Position numbers and translations under genes: made by a program. Under the pieces are notes generated by a model. It had not been told where the DNA came from. It was given only the letters and a program-made list of their open reading frames with translations, and searched no databases. This document shows, one piece after another, positions 1 through 9,348 of a DNA stretch of 50,398 nt. How positions within the stretch are numbered: position 1 is the stretch's first letter; each line of letters opens with the position of its first letter. The stretch is from Gammaproteobacteria bacterium (GTDB lineage: Bacteria; Pseudomonadota; Gammaproteobacteria; Pseudomonadales; Azotimanducaceae), in NCBI GenBank assembly GCA_002708765.1, contig PAPD01000038.1, positions 1 to 50,398 on the forward strand. The letters run 5' to 3'.

Positions 1-62
1 ATTCCCGAACCTATGAAGATATCGTAGGATTTTTCTGCCAACTCTAAATGAACTCTATCCAA
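1..62 (-). CDS. aroB: 3-dehydroquinate synthase AroB (N-terminal fragment)
   Basis: Only the first ~20 codons lie in the window; the gene continues past the left edge. The translation begins MDRVHLELAEKSYDIFIGSG, which aligns with the AroB N-terminus (E. coli starts MERIVVTLGERSYPI). AroB makes 3-dehydroquinate from DAHP in the shikimate pathway. I chose the TTG at 62 because a GAGG lies 6 nt upstream and the length matches E. coli AroB; an in-frame GTG at 74 is the alternative. The start overlaps the aroK stop by 8 nt, so aroK and aroB are probably translationally coupled. Confidence 0.8.
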   Translation of the reverse strand, partial: MDRVHLELAEKSYDIFIGSG

Positions 63-597
63 TGTATCCCTCACGACGCAGTACATCCTTAATTTTGGAT
101 ACTGTTTTCTTGCTACTCCGCTCTTCCACAGGCACAACTATGTCACTCACTTGCTGGTATAAATATTCGCGCTCTCGCAATATTGTTTCTATCATTTTTT
201 TTAAATTCTTACCTCTTAATAAAGGCCTTTTGTTATCATTTTTTGTTCGTTTTACTAATATTTCAGTATCTGCAATCAGATATATAACCAAACCTCTAGT
301 CTCCAGCCACTTTCGGTTTTCCTTCCTTAAAACAGCCCCACCACCAGTTGAAAGGAGAACATTGTTCATGGAAGTAAGATCTTCCAAAACTTGCGTTTCT
401 CTATCTCGAAACCCATCTTCGCCTTCAACATCAAATATCCACGAAATATTTGCTCCTGCCCTTCGTTCTATTTCCTCGTCGACATCAATGAATTTCAACC
501 CAAGCTCTTTAGATAAGATTCTACCTACCGTAGTTTTTCCGACTCCCATCGGTCCCACGACAAAAACATTATTACTATTCAGTTTAGTTGTGAACAT
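55..597 (-). CDS. aroK: shikimate kinase
   Basis: This 180-residue cytoplasmic kinase phosphorylates shikimate at the 3-OH using ATP. The P-loop GPMGVGKTT is at residues 15-23, the shikimate-binding Asp is near residue 40 (FIDVDEE), Arg64 and Arg66 are in FRDRET, GGG is at 85-87, and the lid arginine is in KRPLL (Arg124). The length is normal for the family. It is followed by aroB with an 8 nt overlap. Upstream it faces mrcA across a 167 bp divergent gap. In many gammaproteobacteria pilMNOPQ lies between these two genes; here there is nothing. Confidence 0.95.
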   Translation of the reverse strand: MFTTKLNSNNVFVVGPMGVGKTTVGRILSKELGLKFIDVDEEIERRAGANISWIFDVEGEDGFRDRETQVLEDLTSMNNVLLSTGGGAVLRKENRKWLETRGLVIYLIADTEILVKRTKNDNKRPLLRGKNLKKMIETILREREYLYQQVSDIVVPVEERSSKKTVSKIKDVLRREGYIG

Positions 598-764
598 AAC
601 CCTTTAAAGAAAATTTCTTTTAAATAAAGACTAATTAAGGAAAAAAAGCTGAGCGAATCATTTCCGTTTATTATGACCAAAGTCAATATGGCACTCGAGA
701 CCTATTTCCACTAGCATTTTAATTCAACATATAATAAAGGTAATCCATAAATCTTTCGCATCTA
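598..764. promoter_or_regulatory. divergent intergenic region between aroK and mrcA
   Basis: This AT-rich spacer must carry promoters for both aroKB (leftward) and mrcA (rightward). A TATAAT at 730-735 is a plausible -10 element for mrcA, but I see no convincing -35 at the right distance. No gene remnant of the pil operon is visible. Confidence 0.35.
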
Positions 765-3143
765 ATGAATATTGCTCAGAAAATCATATTTTGGGGACTC
801 GGTGCCACTGCAAGCCTAGCTCTTATGTTGCTTTCGGGGGTATTTCTCTATCTAAACCCAAAAATTCCATCGGTAGAAAAGTTCTCTGAAGTAAAGTTGA
901 AAGCACCTCTAAGAATCTACTCACAGGATAATATGTTAATCCAAGAATTTGGTGAAAGATTGACGCCTATCGATTACGAAGACATTTCACCTTTATTCAT
1001 CAAGGCACTGCTTGACACTGAGGACAAAAGATTTTTCGAACATAGAGGAATTGACCTGGTAACTTTATTTAATGCGAGTTGGCAACTAGTGAGAAATCGA
1101 GGGGTCATAAGATCCGGAGCCTCTACTATAACGATGCAACTCGTAAAAAATATCTCTGGAGAAACAGAGATAAAATTCTTAAGGAAATTCAAAGAGATGC
1201 TTCTTGCTCTAAAAATAGAAAGAGAGCTTTCAAAAGAAGAAATTCTCCAACTCTATTTGAATATCATACCTTTTGGGAAACATTCTTATGGGATTCAGGC
1301 GGCAGCAAACACCTATTACGGTAAAGATTTGAGCGAGCTTGACCTGGCTCAAATGGCAATGCTTGCCGGAATACCACAAGCCCCTGAAGCGGGCAACCCG
1401 ATAAATGGACCTAAGAGAGCCTTAACTAGAAGAAACCTGGTCTTGCAAAGAATGTTCGAGCAAAAATCAATTACGCGCACAATGTTCGAAGAAGCCAAAG
1501 GAAAACCTATAACCGCAAAAGTATTTAACCGAAACTCTGAGCTTAAAGCGCCATACGTAGCTGAAATGGTGAGAAAAAAATTACATAGACAATATGGCAG
1601 CAATGCTTATACAGGCGGACTAATAGCCAAGACCACAATTATCAGCAAAATGCAGATCGCCGCTCAGAACGCCGTGAAAAAGAAACTACTGGAATACGAT
1701 CGACGCCATGGCTATCGCGGTCCCAGTTACAAAGCAATTCAGGGAACTGATCAATATCTAGCTCTGCCCGACGCTGGGTATCCAGAAAACTGGATAGAGA
1801 CACTAAATAAATTGAAACCCATAGGCGGACAACTTCCAGGGATAGTAACTAGGCTTGATACAAAGTCAGTAATGATCCTGAACAAGGATTTGCAAGAATT
1901 AAAAATAGATTGGGAAGGGCTTAATTGGGCTAGGCTCTTTATAACTGCCGACAAACGGGGACCGAAACCAAAATCGGCGGAAGAGTTACTAGACGTAGGA
2001 GACGTTATTAGATATGAAAAGCAAAGTAACGGCAGCTATAAACTAGGACAAATTCCAACCATACAGGGTGCTTTTGTAGCAATTAATCCTTTCGATGGCG
2101 CTATAAAAGCCCTTGTTGGCGGGTTTGATTTCGCGCATCAGCAATTCAATCATGTAACCCAAGCAAAAAGACAACCAGGCTCTAATTTCAAACCATTCTA
2201 TTATGCCGGAGCAATGGAGAATGGATTAACGGCTGCTTCAATATTTAATGATGCTCCCTTAGTGCTACCAGGAGGAGAATTGGAAGAAACCTATAGACCC
2301 AAAAACTCGGGAGATATTTTTCAAGGAAATATCAGGTTGCGTGAAGCACTCTACAGATCAATCAACCTTGTCTCTATCAGAGTAATTTTAGAGCTAGGTC
2401 CGGAGAATGCCATCAAATATGTATCCAAGTTTGGATTCGATACTTCTGATTTTCCAAAAAACCTTCAGCTCGCGTTTGGAGGAGGAACGATAGCACTTAG
2501 TCCTCTTGATATAGTTACCGGATATGCTGCATTTGCTAATGGAGGATTTAAGATCGAACCCTACTTCCTAGAGGGATATACCTCAATCAATGAAGATTTT
2601 TTCTTTGCCTCAAATTCAGCAAAAGTGTGCCAAACAGATTGTCAGGATATCAAAATCGCTCCGAGAATCGTCGAACCAAGAGTAGCTTTTATCATGAACT
2701 CTATTTTAGCGGATGCGGTAAAAAAAGGCACCGGGAAGAAAGCGATGAGGATTCTAAAGCGAAACGATTTACACGGCAAGACAGGCACTACAAATGATGC
2801 GGATATATGGTTTTCTGGATACACTCCTGATCTCGTAGGCACCGCCTGGGCAGGATTCGACGATAATAGTCCCATTGGAAATAATGAGTGGGGATCAACA
2901 GTGCCAATAGAAACCTGGATAGAATTCATGAAAGCTTCTGATTATAGAGATCTCAAATCAAGAAACTCTTTAAAGCCCAACGGCATAGTATCGGTAAAGA
3001 TAGATCCCGAGACTGGCCTAAGAACAAGTCCTTCTGATCCTGACGGCATCTTCGAGTTATTCAGAGAAGAAAAAATACCAAAGATGAACCCCAGAGATAA
3101 AAAGACAGAAAAGCAACAAGACGCCAGGCAAACGCTTTTTTAG
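765..3143 (+). CDS. mrcA: penicillin-binding protein 1A, bifunctional peptidoglycan synthase
   Basis: This 792-residue class A PBP polymerises and cross-links peptidoglycan in the periplasm. It has an N-terminal membrane anchor (about residues 8-30). A family 51 glycosyltransferase domain follows, with catalytic Glu86 in TEDKRFFEHRG and the motif SGASTITMQLVKN. Next come an OB-like insert and the transpeptidase domain. The transpeptidase nucleophile is Ser473 in PGSNFKP, SIN is in YRSINLVS, and KTGTT is at 672-676. Length and domain order are those of gammaproteobacterial PBP1A. The gene is convergent with rpmE. No Shine-Dalgarno is obvious before the ATG. Confidence 0.96.
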   Translation: MNIAQKIIFWGLGATASLALMLLSGVFLYLNPKIPSVEKFSEVKLKAPLRIYSQDNMLIQEFGERLTPIDYEDISPLFIKALLDTEDKRFFEHRGIDLVTLFNASWQLVRNRGVIRSGASTITMQLVKNISGETEIKFLRKFKEMLLALKIERELSKEEILQLYLNIIPFGKHSYGIQAAANTYYGKDLSELDLAQMAMLAGIPQAPEAGNPINGPKRALTRRNLVLQRMFEQKSITRTMFEEAKGKPITAKVFNRNSELKAPYVAEMVRKKLHRQYGSNAYTGGLIAKTTIISKMQIAAQNAVKKKLLEYDRRHGYRGPSYKAIQGTDQYLALPDAGYPENWIETLNKLKPIGGQLPGIVTRLDTKSVMILNKDLQELKIDWEGLNWARLFITADKRGPKPKSAEELLDVGDVIRYEKQSNGSYKLGQIPTIQGAFVAINPFDGAIKALVGGFDFAHQQFNHVTQAKRQPGSNFKPFYYAGAMENGLTAASIFNDAPLVLPGGELEETYRPKNSGDIFQGNIRLREALYRSINLVSIRVILELGPENAIKYVSKFGFDTSDFPKNLQLAFGGGTIALSPLDIVTGYAAFANGGFKIEPYFLEGYTSINEDFFFASNSAKVCQTDCQDIKIAPRIVEPRVAFIMNSILADAVKKGTGKKAMRILKRNDLHGKTGTTNDADIWFSGYTPDLVGTAWAGFDDNSPIGNNEWGSTVPIETWIEFMKASDYRDLKSRNSLKPNGIVSVKIDPETGLRTSPSDPDGIFELFREEKIPKMNPRDKKTEKQQDARQTLF

Positions 3144-3166
3144 CAAACCTCTTTTTCTTAATTCTA

Positions 3167-3373
3167 CTACTTGTCTCTTTTAAAACGCTTGTTAAAACGA
3201 TCGATCCTGCCGGCAGAATCTATTACTTTTTGCTTGCCAGTATAGAAAGGGTGACAGTTAGAGCAAACCTCTATGTTAATATCTTCGCATAGAGTCGATT
3301 TAGTGGACACCACGTTACCGCAACTACATGTTGCCGTTATATCGTCATACTTTGGATGAATGTCCAACTTCAT
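3167..3373 (-). CDS. rpmE: 50S ribosomal protein L31 (zinc-binding type)
   Basis: This 68-residue protein has the L31 opening ([20 protein letters not shown]) and the four zinc-binding cysteines Cys16, Cys18, Cys37 and Cys40 (CSC ... CSNC). It is therefore the C+ form that needs zinc. It sits on the large subunit and contributes to the bridge with the small subunit. It is divergent from priA across about 100 bp, an rpmE-priA pairing that is conserved in gammaproteobacteria. Confidence 0.97.
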   Translation of the reverse strand: MKLDIHPKYDDITATCSCGNVVSTKSTLCEDINIEVCSNCHPFYTGKQKVIDSAGRIDRFNKRFKRDK

Positions 3374-3475
3374 CTAGAAAATCGCTCTTAAAAAAGGATC
3401 GAAATGATAACAGACCCTCACGTAATAACAAGTTTGTAAGATAGAATCGACCAATTATTATCTTTAAAGGCGTAA

Positions 3476-5659
3476 ATGTTAGTCTCTATAGCTGTGCCAA
3501 AACCGATCAGAAAAGGATTTATCTACAGTGCATCCGCAGGCCAGTCCATTTCTGTAGGTTCAAGAGTTCGAGTTCCTTTCGCGAATCAATCCTTGATAGG
3601 AGTAGTAATAGATAAAGGAATTAAGCCAAGAGAAGAAATCGTAAAAATCCGAGAAGTCATTGAAGTCCTGGATGCAGAAGGCAACTTACCACCAGAAATA
3701 GTCAGCTTATGTAAATGGGCAGCAGAATACTATCACCACCCCGTCGGCGAAGTTTTTATGAACGCTCTGCCCAGGCTACTCAGAACAAGAAACGCCGGGG
3801 ATACTATATTTCGGGAAAAAAAACTAGCTGCTACTAGTCTCGGGCTTTCTATTGATCCGGGCATATTTCAAAAATCTCCAAAGAAAATAAAGCTGTTAAT
3901 GCTAATCAGATCCGGTAAGCAAACAAAAAAGGAACTTGATGTTAACGAAATAAAACCTCACTTAATTTCCTCTTTCATCAAGTCAGGCTGGGCTTTATGG
4001 GAAAAAAGCCAACGAAAACTACCCGAAGAGAAAAACAACCCAATAGTGAGTTATCAGGGTATCAGCTTAAATGAAGACCAGGAAAAAGTTCTGCTAGAGC
4101 TGAAAAATACCAAGTCTAAAAGACCATTTCTTCTCCATGGAATAACTGGTAGCGGTAAGACCGAAATTTATCTTAGAACGATAGAAAAATCTCTTTTGCA
4201 AGGGAAACAAGCTTTAGTATTGGTTCCGGAGATTGGATTAACTCCGCAACTAGTTTCAAGATTTGAAGAACGATTCTCTTTGCCGGTTAGTGTTATCAAT
4301 TCTACACTGACCGATAAAGAAAGAGCGACCGCTTGGCTAAATTCGAAAACAGGTATTGCCAAAATAATTCTAGGCACCAGATCTGCGATTTTTACTCCTT
4401 TTAAAGATCTGGGAATCATAGTAGTAGATGAAGAACATGATTTGTCCTACAAACAACAAGACGGATTTAGATACTCGGCTAGAGATATAGCTATATATCG
4501 AGCACATGTGGCGAGAATTCCAATTATTCTCGGATCAGCAACTCCCTCTTTAGAGAGCTTTTACAACTCTGAAACAGGCAGATATAAAAAGCTTTTTCTA
4601 GGAGCTAGGCCGCCTGGAAGGCAACCCGAAACCTATAGCTTTATCGATACCTCTAAGCTACTTCTAAATGAAGGCCTAACCAAAATAGCAGAAAATTCGA
4701 TAAGGAAGACAATCGAATCAGGTGAGCAGGCACTGCTTTTTATCAATCAGAGGGGATTTTGCCCAATTATCATGTGCGGTGACTGCAAATGGGTAGCTCA
4801 CTGCGAAAAATGTAACGCTAAGTTAACCTACCACAAAATAGCCAATATAATAAGCTGTCATCATTGCGGTGAAATAAAAAACGCTCCTCGTCAATGTAAT
4901 AGCTGTAAAGGCTCAAAACTCTTGAAACTAGGTATAGGAACTCAACGCCTTGAAGAATCAGCCAAAACACTCTTTCCAGACACAGAAGTCGTAAGAATAG
5001 ATAGCGACGCTTTAAAGAAAAAGAATTCTATGAAAACAGCGCTGGAAAGAATACAGGAAAACAAACCAAGAATCTTGATTGGAACTCAGATACTAGCCAA
5101 AGGACATGATTTTCCGAACATCACTTTAGTTGTAATAGTAAATTCTGATATCGGTTTTTATTCCTCTGATTACCGCGCGTTAGAAAGAATAGGCCAAATA
5201 ATACTGCAAGTAGGTGGCCGGGCTGGAAGAGGAAAGAAGCCCGGACGAGTTCTTATTCAGACTGAGTTTGGTTCGCAAGAAATACTAAAAAAACTGACAA
5301 CTAACGGTTACAGCGATTTTGCAAAACATTTACTTAAAGAAAGAAATGAAGCAAGTTTACCCCCTTATCGGTATGAAGCGGCAATTCATTCGGAATGCGA
5401 AGACCTGCAAGTCGCGAAGGATTTTCTTGCCGACATAGTGAAAGTCATCCCAACATCTAAAGAGGTATCACTTCTAGGGCCAATTCCTGGAATCATAGAA
5501 AAGAAAAATTCCAGATACAGGCAAATCCTTATAGTGACTTCCCAAAATCGAAAAAATGTACATGGAAAACTCCGGGAAATCGAAACACTTCTAGAAAAAA
5601 CAAAAACACCCAAGAATTTAAAATGGTTTATGGATATTGATCCGATAAACATGATGTAA
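3476..5659 (+). CDS. priA: primosomal protein N' (replication restart helicase)
   Basis: This 727-residue superfamily 2 helicase recognises stalled forks and loads the primosome. The N-terminal DNA-binding domain is followed by the Walker A motif HGITGSGKTEIY (Lys228), DEEH, and GSATPS. Eight zinc-binding cysteines appear as CGDC, CEKC, CHHC and CNSC. The helicase motif GIGTQR is present, and motif VI reads QVGGRAGR, where QVAGRAGR is usual. The length is normal (about 730). It is followed by the SPOR protein. In Pseudomonas-type genomes argS lies between these two genes but it is absent here. Confidence 0.96.
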   Translation: MLVSIAVPKPIRKGFIYSASAGQSISVGSRVRVPFANQSLIGVVIDKGIKPREEIVKIREVIEVLDAEGNLPPEIVSLCKWAAEYYHHPVGEVFMNALPRLLRTRNAGDTIFREKKLAATSLGLSIDPGIFQKSPKKIKLLMLIRSGKQTKKELDVNEIKPHLISSFIKSGWALWEKSQRKLPEEKNNPIVSYQGISLNEDQEKVLLELKNTKSKRPFLLHGITGSGKTEIYLRTIEKSLLQGKQALVLVPEIGLTPQLVSRFEERFSLPVSVINSTLTDKERATAWLNSKTGIAKIILGTRSAIFTPFKDLGIIVVDEEHDLSYKQQDGFRYSARDIAIYRAHVARIPIILGSATPSLESFYNSETGRYKKLFLGARPPGRQPETYSFIDTSKLLLNEGLTKIAENSIRKTIESGEQALLFINQRGFCPIIMCGDCKWVAHCEKCNAKLTYHKIANIISCHHCGEIKNAPRQCNSCKGSKLLKLGIGTQRLEESAKTLFPDTEVVRIDSDALKKKNSMKTALERIQENKPRILIGTQILAKGHDFPNITLVVIVNSDIGFYSSDYRALERIGQIILQVGGRAGRGKKPGRVLIQTEFGSQEILKKLTTNGYSDFAKHLLKERNEASLPPYRYEAAIHSECEDLQVAKDFLADIVKVIPTSKEVSLLGPIPGIIEKKNSRYRQILIVTSQNRKNVHGKLREIETLLEKTKTPKNLKWFMDIDPINMM

Positions 5660-5718
5660 CGAACATGGCCCTTATTAACCCCGACTCTTATTTTTTTACT
5701 AGCATATAGAAACAAAAG

Positions 5719-6228
5719 ATGAAGCAAAGAAAAATCTCTGGGCAAGAAAATACTGCCAAAATTCAGTCTTTTTTAATCGGTTTTTTCTCGGGATCCATCT
5801 TTTCATTTTTAGTCGGATTTTGGATTAGTTCATTACACCAGGGACCCGAACTAAAATCTGAAAAACAGGAAAAAATCAGCAACCAAGCGGATAATAGTGG
5901 AAATTACGAAGATTTTTGGGAGATGTTCCCAGAAACCGAGGTATCTGTTGATAATTACCCGGGGACACCCAGTAAGAGCGCTAGCAATCCAATGCAATGG
6001 GTGATTCAAGCAGGTTCTTTTTCCAAATCGGATGAAGCAGACAAACGAAGAGCCAGACTAATTCTTCTGGGACTAGGGGCAAAAATACAGAAAGTAGTTA
6101 TTCGAGATGAAGAGAAATACCGAGTACTATCAGGTCCCTTTAATTCTAGAAACGAACTCGAAAAAACAAGAGAGGTGCTCCGGAGAGAAGGAATCGGTAT
6201 TATGGTTAGTCAGGTTCCATCTGAGTAG
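5719..6228 (+). CDS. SPOR domain protein, FtsN-like
   Basis: This 169-residue inner-membrane protein has a short cytoplasmic N-terminus, one transmembrane segment (about residues 16-38, [18 protein letters not shown]) and a low-complexity linker. A C-terminal SPOR domain lies at about 92-167, beginning [16 protein letters not shown] and containing [12 protein letters not shown] domains bind denuded glycan strands at the septum. The place just before hslV is where ftsN or an ftsN-like gene sits in many gammaproteobacteria, so a division role is likely. It is shorter than E. coli FtsN (319 residues), so I do not assign the symbol. Confidence 0.85.
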   Translation: MKQRKISGQENTAKIQSFLIGFFSGSIFSFLVGFWISSLHQGPELKSEKQEKISNQADNSGNYEDFWEMFPETEVSVDNYPGTPSKSASNPMQWVIQAGSFSKSDEADKRRARLILLGLGAKIQKVVIRDEEKYRVLSGPFNSRNELEKTREVLRREGIGIMVSQVPSE

Positions 6229-6284
6229 AGCAAGCCGGCAATGGGAATAAATACATCTTACTTCAAATAAGGAAAATGGAGAAA

Positions 6285-6824
6285 ATGGATCAGTTTGAGG
6301 GCACTACTATAGTCTCTATAAGAGGGAAATCGAGCGTTGTCATAGGAGGAGATGGTCAAGTCACAATGGGAGATACCATCATGAAAGGTAATGCGAAGAA
6401 AGTTAGAAGGTTGTACAAAGATCTTGTCTTGGCTGGCTTTGCAGGTGGTACCGCCGACGGCTTTACTCTTGTCGAAAGATTTGAAGAAAAACTGCAAAAA
6501 CACCAAGGCAACCTAACTCTGTCTGCTGTCGAGTTAGCAAAAGACTGGCGAACAGATAGAGCACTTCGAAGACTGGAAGCTCTTCTCCTCGTCGCGGATA
6601 AAGACAAATCTCTATTAGTTACTGGAAACGGGGACGTAGTAGAACCAAGTGACGGCATTATGGCGATAGGTTCAGGAGGACAATATGCCAAAGCGGCGGC
6701 CATTGCACTTCAGTCAAATACCGAGCTGTCTGAAACTGAAATCGTTAATAAAAGTCTCTGCATTGCAGCGGACATTTGCATTTACACAAATCGAGAATTA
6801 ACTATTGAAGAAATAAAATTTTAG
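6285..6824 (+). CDS. hslV: ATP-dependent protease subunit HslV
   Basis: HslV is the proteolytic dodecamer of the HslUV complex. The mature N-terminal catalytic threonine is in GTTIVSIR, so the ATG at 6285 gives the short propeptide MDQFEG. An in-frame ATG at 6276 would add three residues, but an AAGG only 3 nt before it is too close to be its ribosome site. [17 protein letters not shown] and the GSGG region are typical. The gene is directly followed by hslU (7 bp), forming the usual hslVU operon. Confidence 0.96.
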   Translation: MDQFEGTTIVSIRGKSSVVIGGDGQVTMGDTIMKGNAKKVRRLYKDLVLAGFAGGTADGFTLVERFEEKLQKHQGNLTLSAVELAKDWRTDRALRRLEALLLVADKDKSLLVTGNGDVVEPSDGIMAIGSGGQYAKAAAIALQSNTELSETEIVNKSLCIAADICIYTNRELTIEEIKF

Positions 6825-6831
6825 GTGCTGT

Positions 6832-8157
6832 ATGTCAAACATGACTCCCAGAGAAATAGTTCATTACCTTGATAAACACGTTATAGGTCAGGACCAAGCA
6901 AAAAGAGCAGTAGCCATCGCTCTGAGAAATCGCTGGCGCAGAATGCAGCTCGAAGAAGAATTACGTACCGAGATTTCACCAAAAAACATACTTTTGATTG
7001 GCCCCACTGGAGTAGGGAAAACAGAAATAGCTAGACGACTGGCCAAACTGGTGGGAGCTCCTTTTATTAAAGTAGAAGCCACCAAATTTACTGAGGTCGG
7101 TTACGTTGGAAGAGATGTTGAATCCATAATAAGAGATCTTGTCGAAGCCTCTATCAAAATGTTGAGAGAGAAAAAGTTACAGACGCATGAATCCAGAGCT
7201 CTCGATCTGGCTGAAGAGCGAATATTAACCTCTTTAGTTACTCCATCCAGAGCCAATCCAGAAAGAGACAACTCTGCTGCAGCACAGGTTATGAGAAAAA
7301 AATTAAGGGAAGGCGAATTAAATGACAAAGAGATCGAGATAGAACTCGAATCACCTTCACTAGGGGTCGAAATAATGGCTCCTCCCGGAATGGAAGAAAT
7401 GACCAATCAACTTCAAAGCTTGTTTTCTAGTATCAACCCAAGTCAAAGGAAATCCAAGAAATTGAAGGTTAAAGAAGCCCTAAAAATAATTATGGATGAA
7501 GAAGCCAGAAAATTAATTAACGAAGATGACCTTCGCAGTGAAGCATTAGAGGCAGTCGAACAGACCGGAATCGTCTTTATCGATGAATTAGACAAAATAG
7601 CAAAAAATGCTGCGCAAAATGGTGGCGAAGTATCCAGAGAAGGGGGCCAGCGTGATCTTCTTCCTCTGATAGAGGGGAGTAACATTTCAACAAAATATGG
7701 GATGATAAAAACTGATCACATTCTGTTTATTGGATCGGGAGCTTTTCATCTATCGAAACCTTCTGACCTAATCCCCGAATTGCAAGGGAGATTACCGATA
7801 AGAGTGGAATTAAATGCTCTTACAACAAATGATTTCGCCAAAATACTAATTGAGCCAAAGGCATCCCTAGTCGAACAATATCAGGCATTAATGAAAACAG
7901 AAGGAACAAACCTAAATTTTACTGATGAAGCGATTCAACAACTTGCTAAATTAGCATGGGAGGTAAACGAAAAAACTGAAAACATAGGGGCCAGACGTCT
8001 TCATACTATAATGGAAAAAATGCTTGAAGAAATTTCTTTTGAAAGCGCAGATTCATCAATAGAATCCATGAATACAATAGTTATTGACGAAGATTATGTT
8101 AACAAACACCTGTCCGAATTAACCGCGGACGCTGATCTAGCTAAATTCATTTTATAG
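6832..8157 (+). CDS. hslU: HslU ATPase subunit of the HslUV protease
   Basis: This 441-residue AAA+ unfoldase feeds substrates to HslV. Walker A is GPTGVGKTE (Lys63), followed by the HslU signature GYVGRDVES. The I-domain lies between the Walker motifs, Walker B is VFIDELDK, and sensor 2 is in [11 protein letters not shown]. The C-terminus ends LAKFIL, matching the tail that docks into HslV and opens its active sites. The length is normal. Its stop codon is immediately followed by the next gene's ATG. Confidence 0.97.
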   Translation: MSNMTPREIVHYLDKHVIGQDQAKRAVAIALRNRWRRMQLEEELRTEISPKNILLIGPTGVGKTEIARRLAKLVGAPFIKVEATKFTEVGYVGRDVESIIRDLVEASIKMLREKKLQTHESRALDLAEERILTSLVTPSRANPERDNSAAAQVMRKKLREGELNDKEIEIELESPSLGVEIMAPPGMEEMTNQLQSLFSSINPSQRKSKKLKVKEALKIIMDEEARKLINEDDLRSEALEAVEQTGIVFIDELDKIAKNAAQNGGEVSREGGQRDLLPLIEGSNISTKYGMIKTDHILFIGSGAFHLSKPSDLIPELQGRLPIRVELNALTTNDFAKILIEPKASLVEQYQALMKTEGTNLNFTDEAIQQLAKLAWEVNEKTENIGARRLHTIMEKMLEEISFESADSSIESMNTIVIDEDYVNKHLSELTADADLAKFIL

Positions 8158-8535
8158 ATGACACTTCCAGAAAAGTTAAATATCCACAAAAGGTCTTCAG
8201 AACTAGAACTCGTCTATCCAAACAATTACTCGGTACGACTAAGCGCGGAATACTTGCGGGTGTTTTCTCCCTCAGCTGAAGTCCAAGGGCACGCGCAAGG
8301 CAAAGACATACTTCAATACGGGAAAAGGAATGTGCAGTTTCTAGATATCGAACCCCAAGGTAACTATGCCATCAAGATAAACTTCTCGGACGGGCACGAT
8401 ACCGGAATTTATTCATGGGACTATCTGTATGAATTAGCTACAGAATACGAAAAGAACTGGGCTAATTATCTAGAAAGGCTTTCCAGGGAAAAAAAATCAC
8501 GAACCCCCCTTTTTATTGACGCTGTGACAGATTAG
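8158..8535 (+). CDS. DUF971 (gamma-butyrobetaine hydroxylase-like N-terminal domain) protein
   Basis: This 125-residue stand-alone DUF971 domain includes LELVYPNNYSVRLSAEYLRV and the sequence FSDGHDTGIYSWDYLYEL. The same fold forms the N-terminal zinc domain of gamma-butyrobetaine hydroxylase, but the small bacterial version has no settled role. It starts directly after the hslU stop with no spacer, so it is co-translated with hslVU. Presence after hslU is conserved in many gammaproteobacteria. Confidence 0.85.
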   Translation: MTLPEKLNIHKRSSELELVYPNNYSVRLSAEYLRVFSPSAEVQGHAQGKDILQYGKRNVQFLDIEPQGNYAIKINFSDGHDTGIYSWDYLYELATEYEKNWANYLERLSREKKSRTPLFIDAVTD

Positions 8536-8590
8536 CCTAAGAAATCCGCGACAAATGCTATAATTAGATCCCTTATTCTGATTGGCGAAA

Positions 8591-9343
8591 ATGAAAGAGA
8601 AAAACGAGTTCACCCATTTTGGTTTTCAAAATGTGGAGGTTAAAGAAAAGGCTGCCAAGGTATCAGCAGTATTTGACTCCGTAACTAATGGCTACGATCT
8701 CATGAACGACTTGATGTCTCTTGGAACTCACCGTTTACTAAAAGAGATCGCAATAAACCATACAAAGCTAAGACCTGGGCAGGCTGTCCTAGACTTGGCT
8801 GGAGGAACAGGAGATATGGCATTGCTTCTTACTGATATCGTTGGCACTGAAGGTCTGGTATGTATGTGCGACATCAACAAAAGGATGTTAAGGAAAGGTC
8901 GCGAAAGACTTGAAGACAGGGGGATTTTATCAAACACAGAGTATATTCAAGGTGATGGAGAAATTCTCCCGTTTAAAGACAACTTTTTTGACGCTGTCAC
9001 TATATCGTTCGGCATAAGAAATTTTACAGAAAAAGATACTGCTTTAGCGTCTGTTATAAAAACTCTAAAGCCTAATGGGCGATTGGTTGTCCTCGAATTC
9101 GCAAAGCCAAGTAATCCGCTAATAAAAAAAATCTATAGATCATTTTCGAGTCTATGGCCGATTATCGGAAAAAATCTGATGGGAGACGAATCCAGCTACG
9201 AATATTTAAGAGAGTCTATTGAGATGCACCCCGATCAAGAAACCTTCCTCGAAATGTTAGTGTCAACCGGTTTTGAACAGGCAAGTTACGTAAATCTGCT
9301 AGGTGGAATCGTGGCAATCCATACAGGTAACAAACCGGGATAA
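8591..9343 (+). CDS. ubiE: ubiquinone/menaquinone C-methyltransferase UbiE
   Basis: This roughly 250-residue class I SAM methyltransferase acts in ubiquinone (and menaquinone) synthesis. The SAM motif is VLDLAGGTGDMALL. The family signatures NGYDLMNDLMSLGTHRL and FGIRNFTEKD are present, and the C-terminus GGIVAIHTGNKPG is typical. I chose the ATG at 8591; a TTG at 8582 would add three residues and neither has a clear Shine-Dalgarno. The next gene is ubiB only 5 bp downstream, so the usual intervening ubiJ is missing. Confidence 0.96.
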   Translation: MKEKNEFTHFGFQNVEVKEKAAKVSAVFDSVTNGYDLMNDLMSLGTHRLLKEIAINHTKLRPGQAVLDLAGGTGDMALLLTDIVGTEGLVCMCDINKRMLRKGRERLEDRGILSNTEYIQGDGEILPFKDNFFDAVTISFGIRNFTEKDTALASVIKTLKPNGRLVVLEFAKPSNPLIKKIYRSFSSLWPIIGKNLMGDESSYEYLRESIEMHPDQETFLEMLVSTGFEQASYVNLLGGIVAIHTGNKPG

Positions 9344-9348
9344 ACAGA

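Noticed and set aside
62-607. Long open frame on the plus strand across aroK
   Set aside because: It is the antisense of aroK, whose minus-strand product has a complete P-loop and family motifs; the plus-strand translation resembles nothing and lacks a plausible start context.
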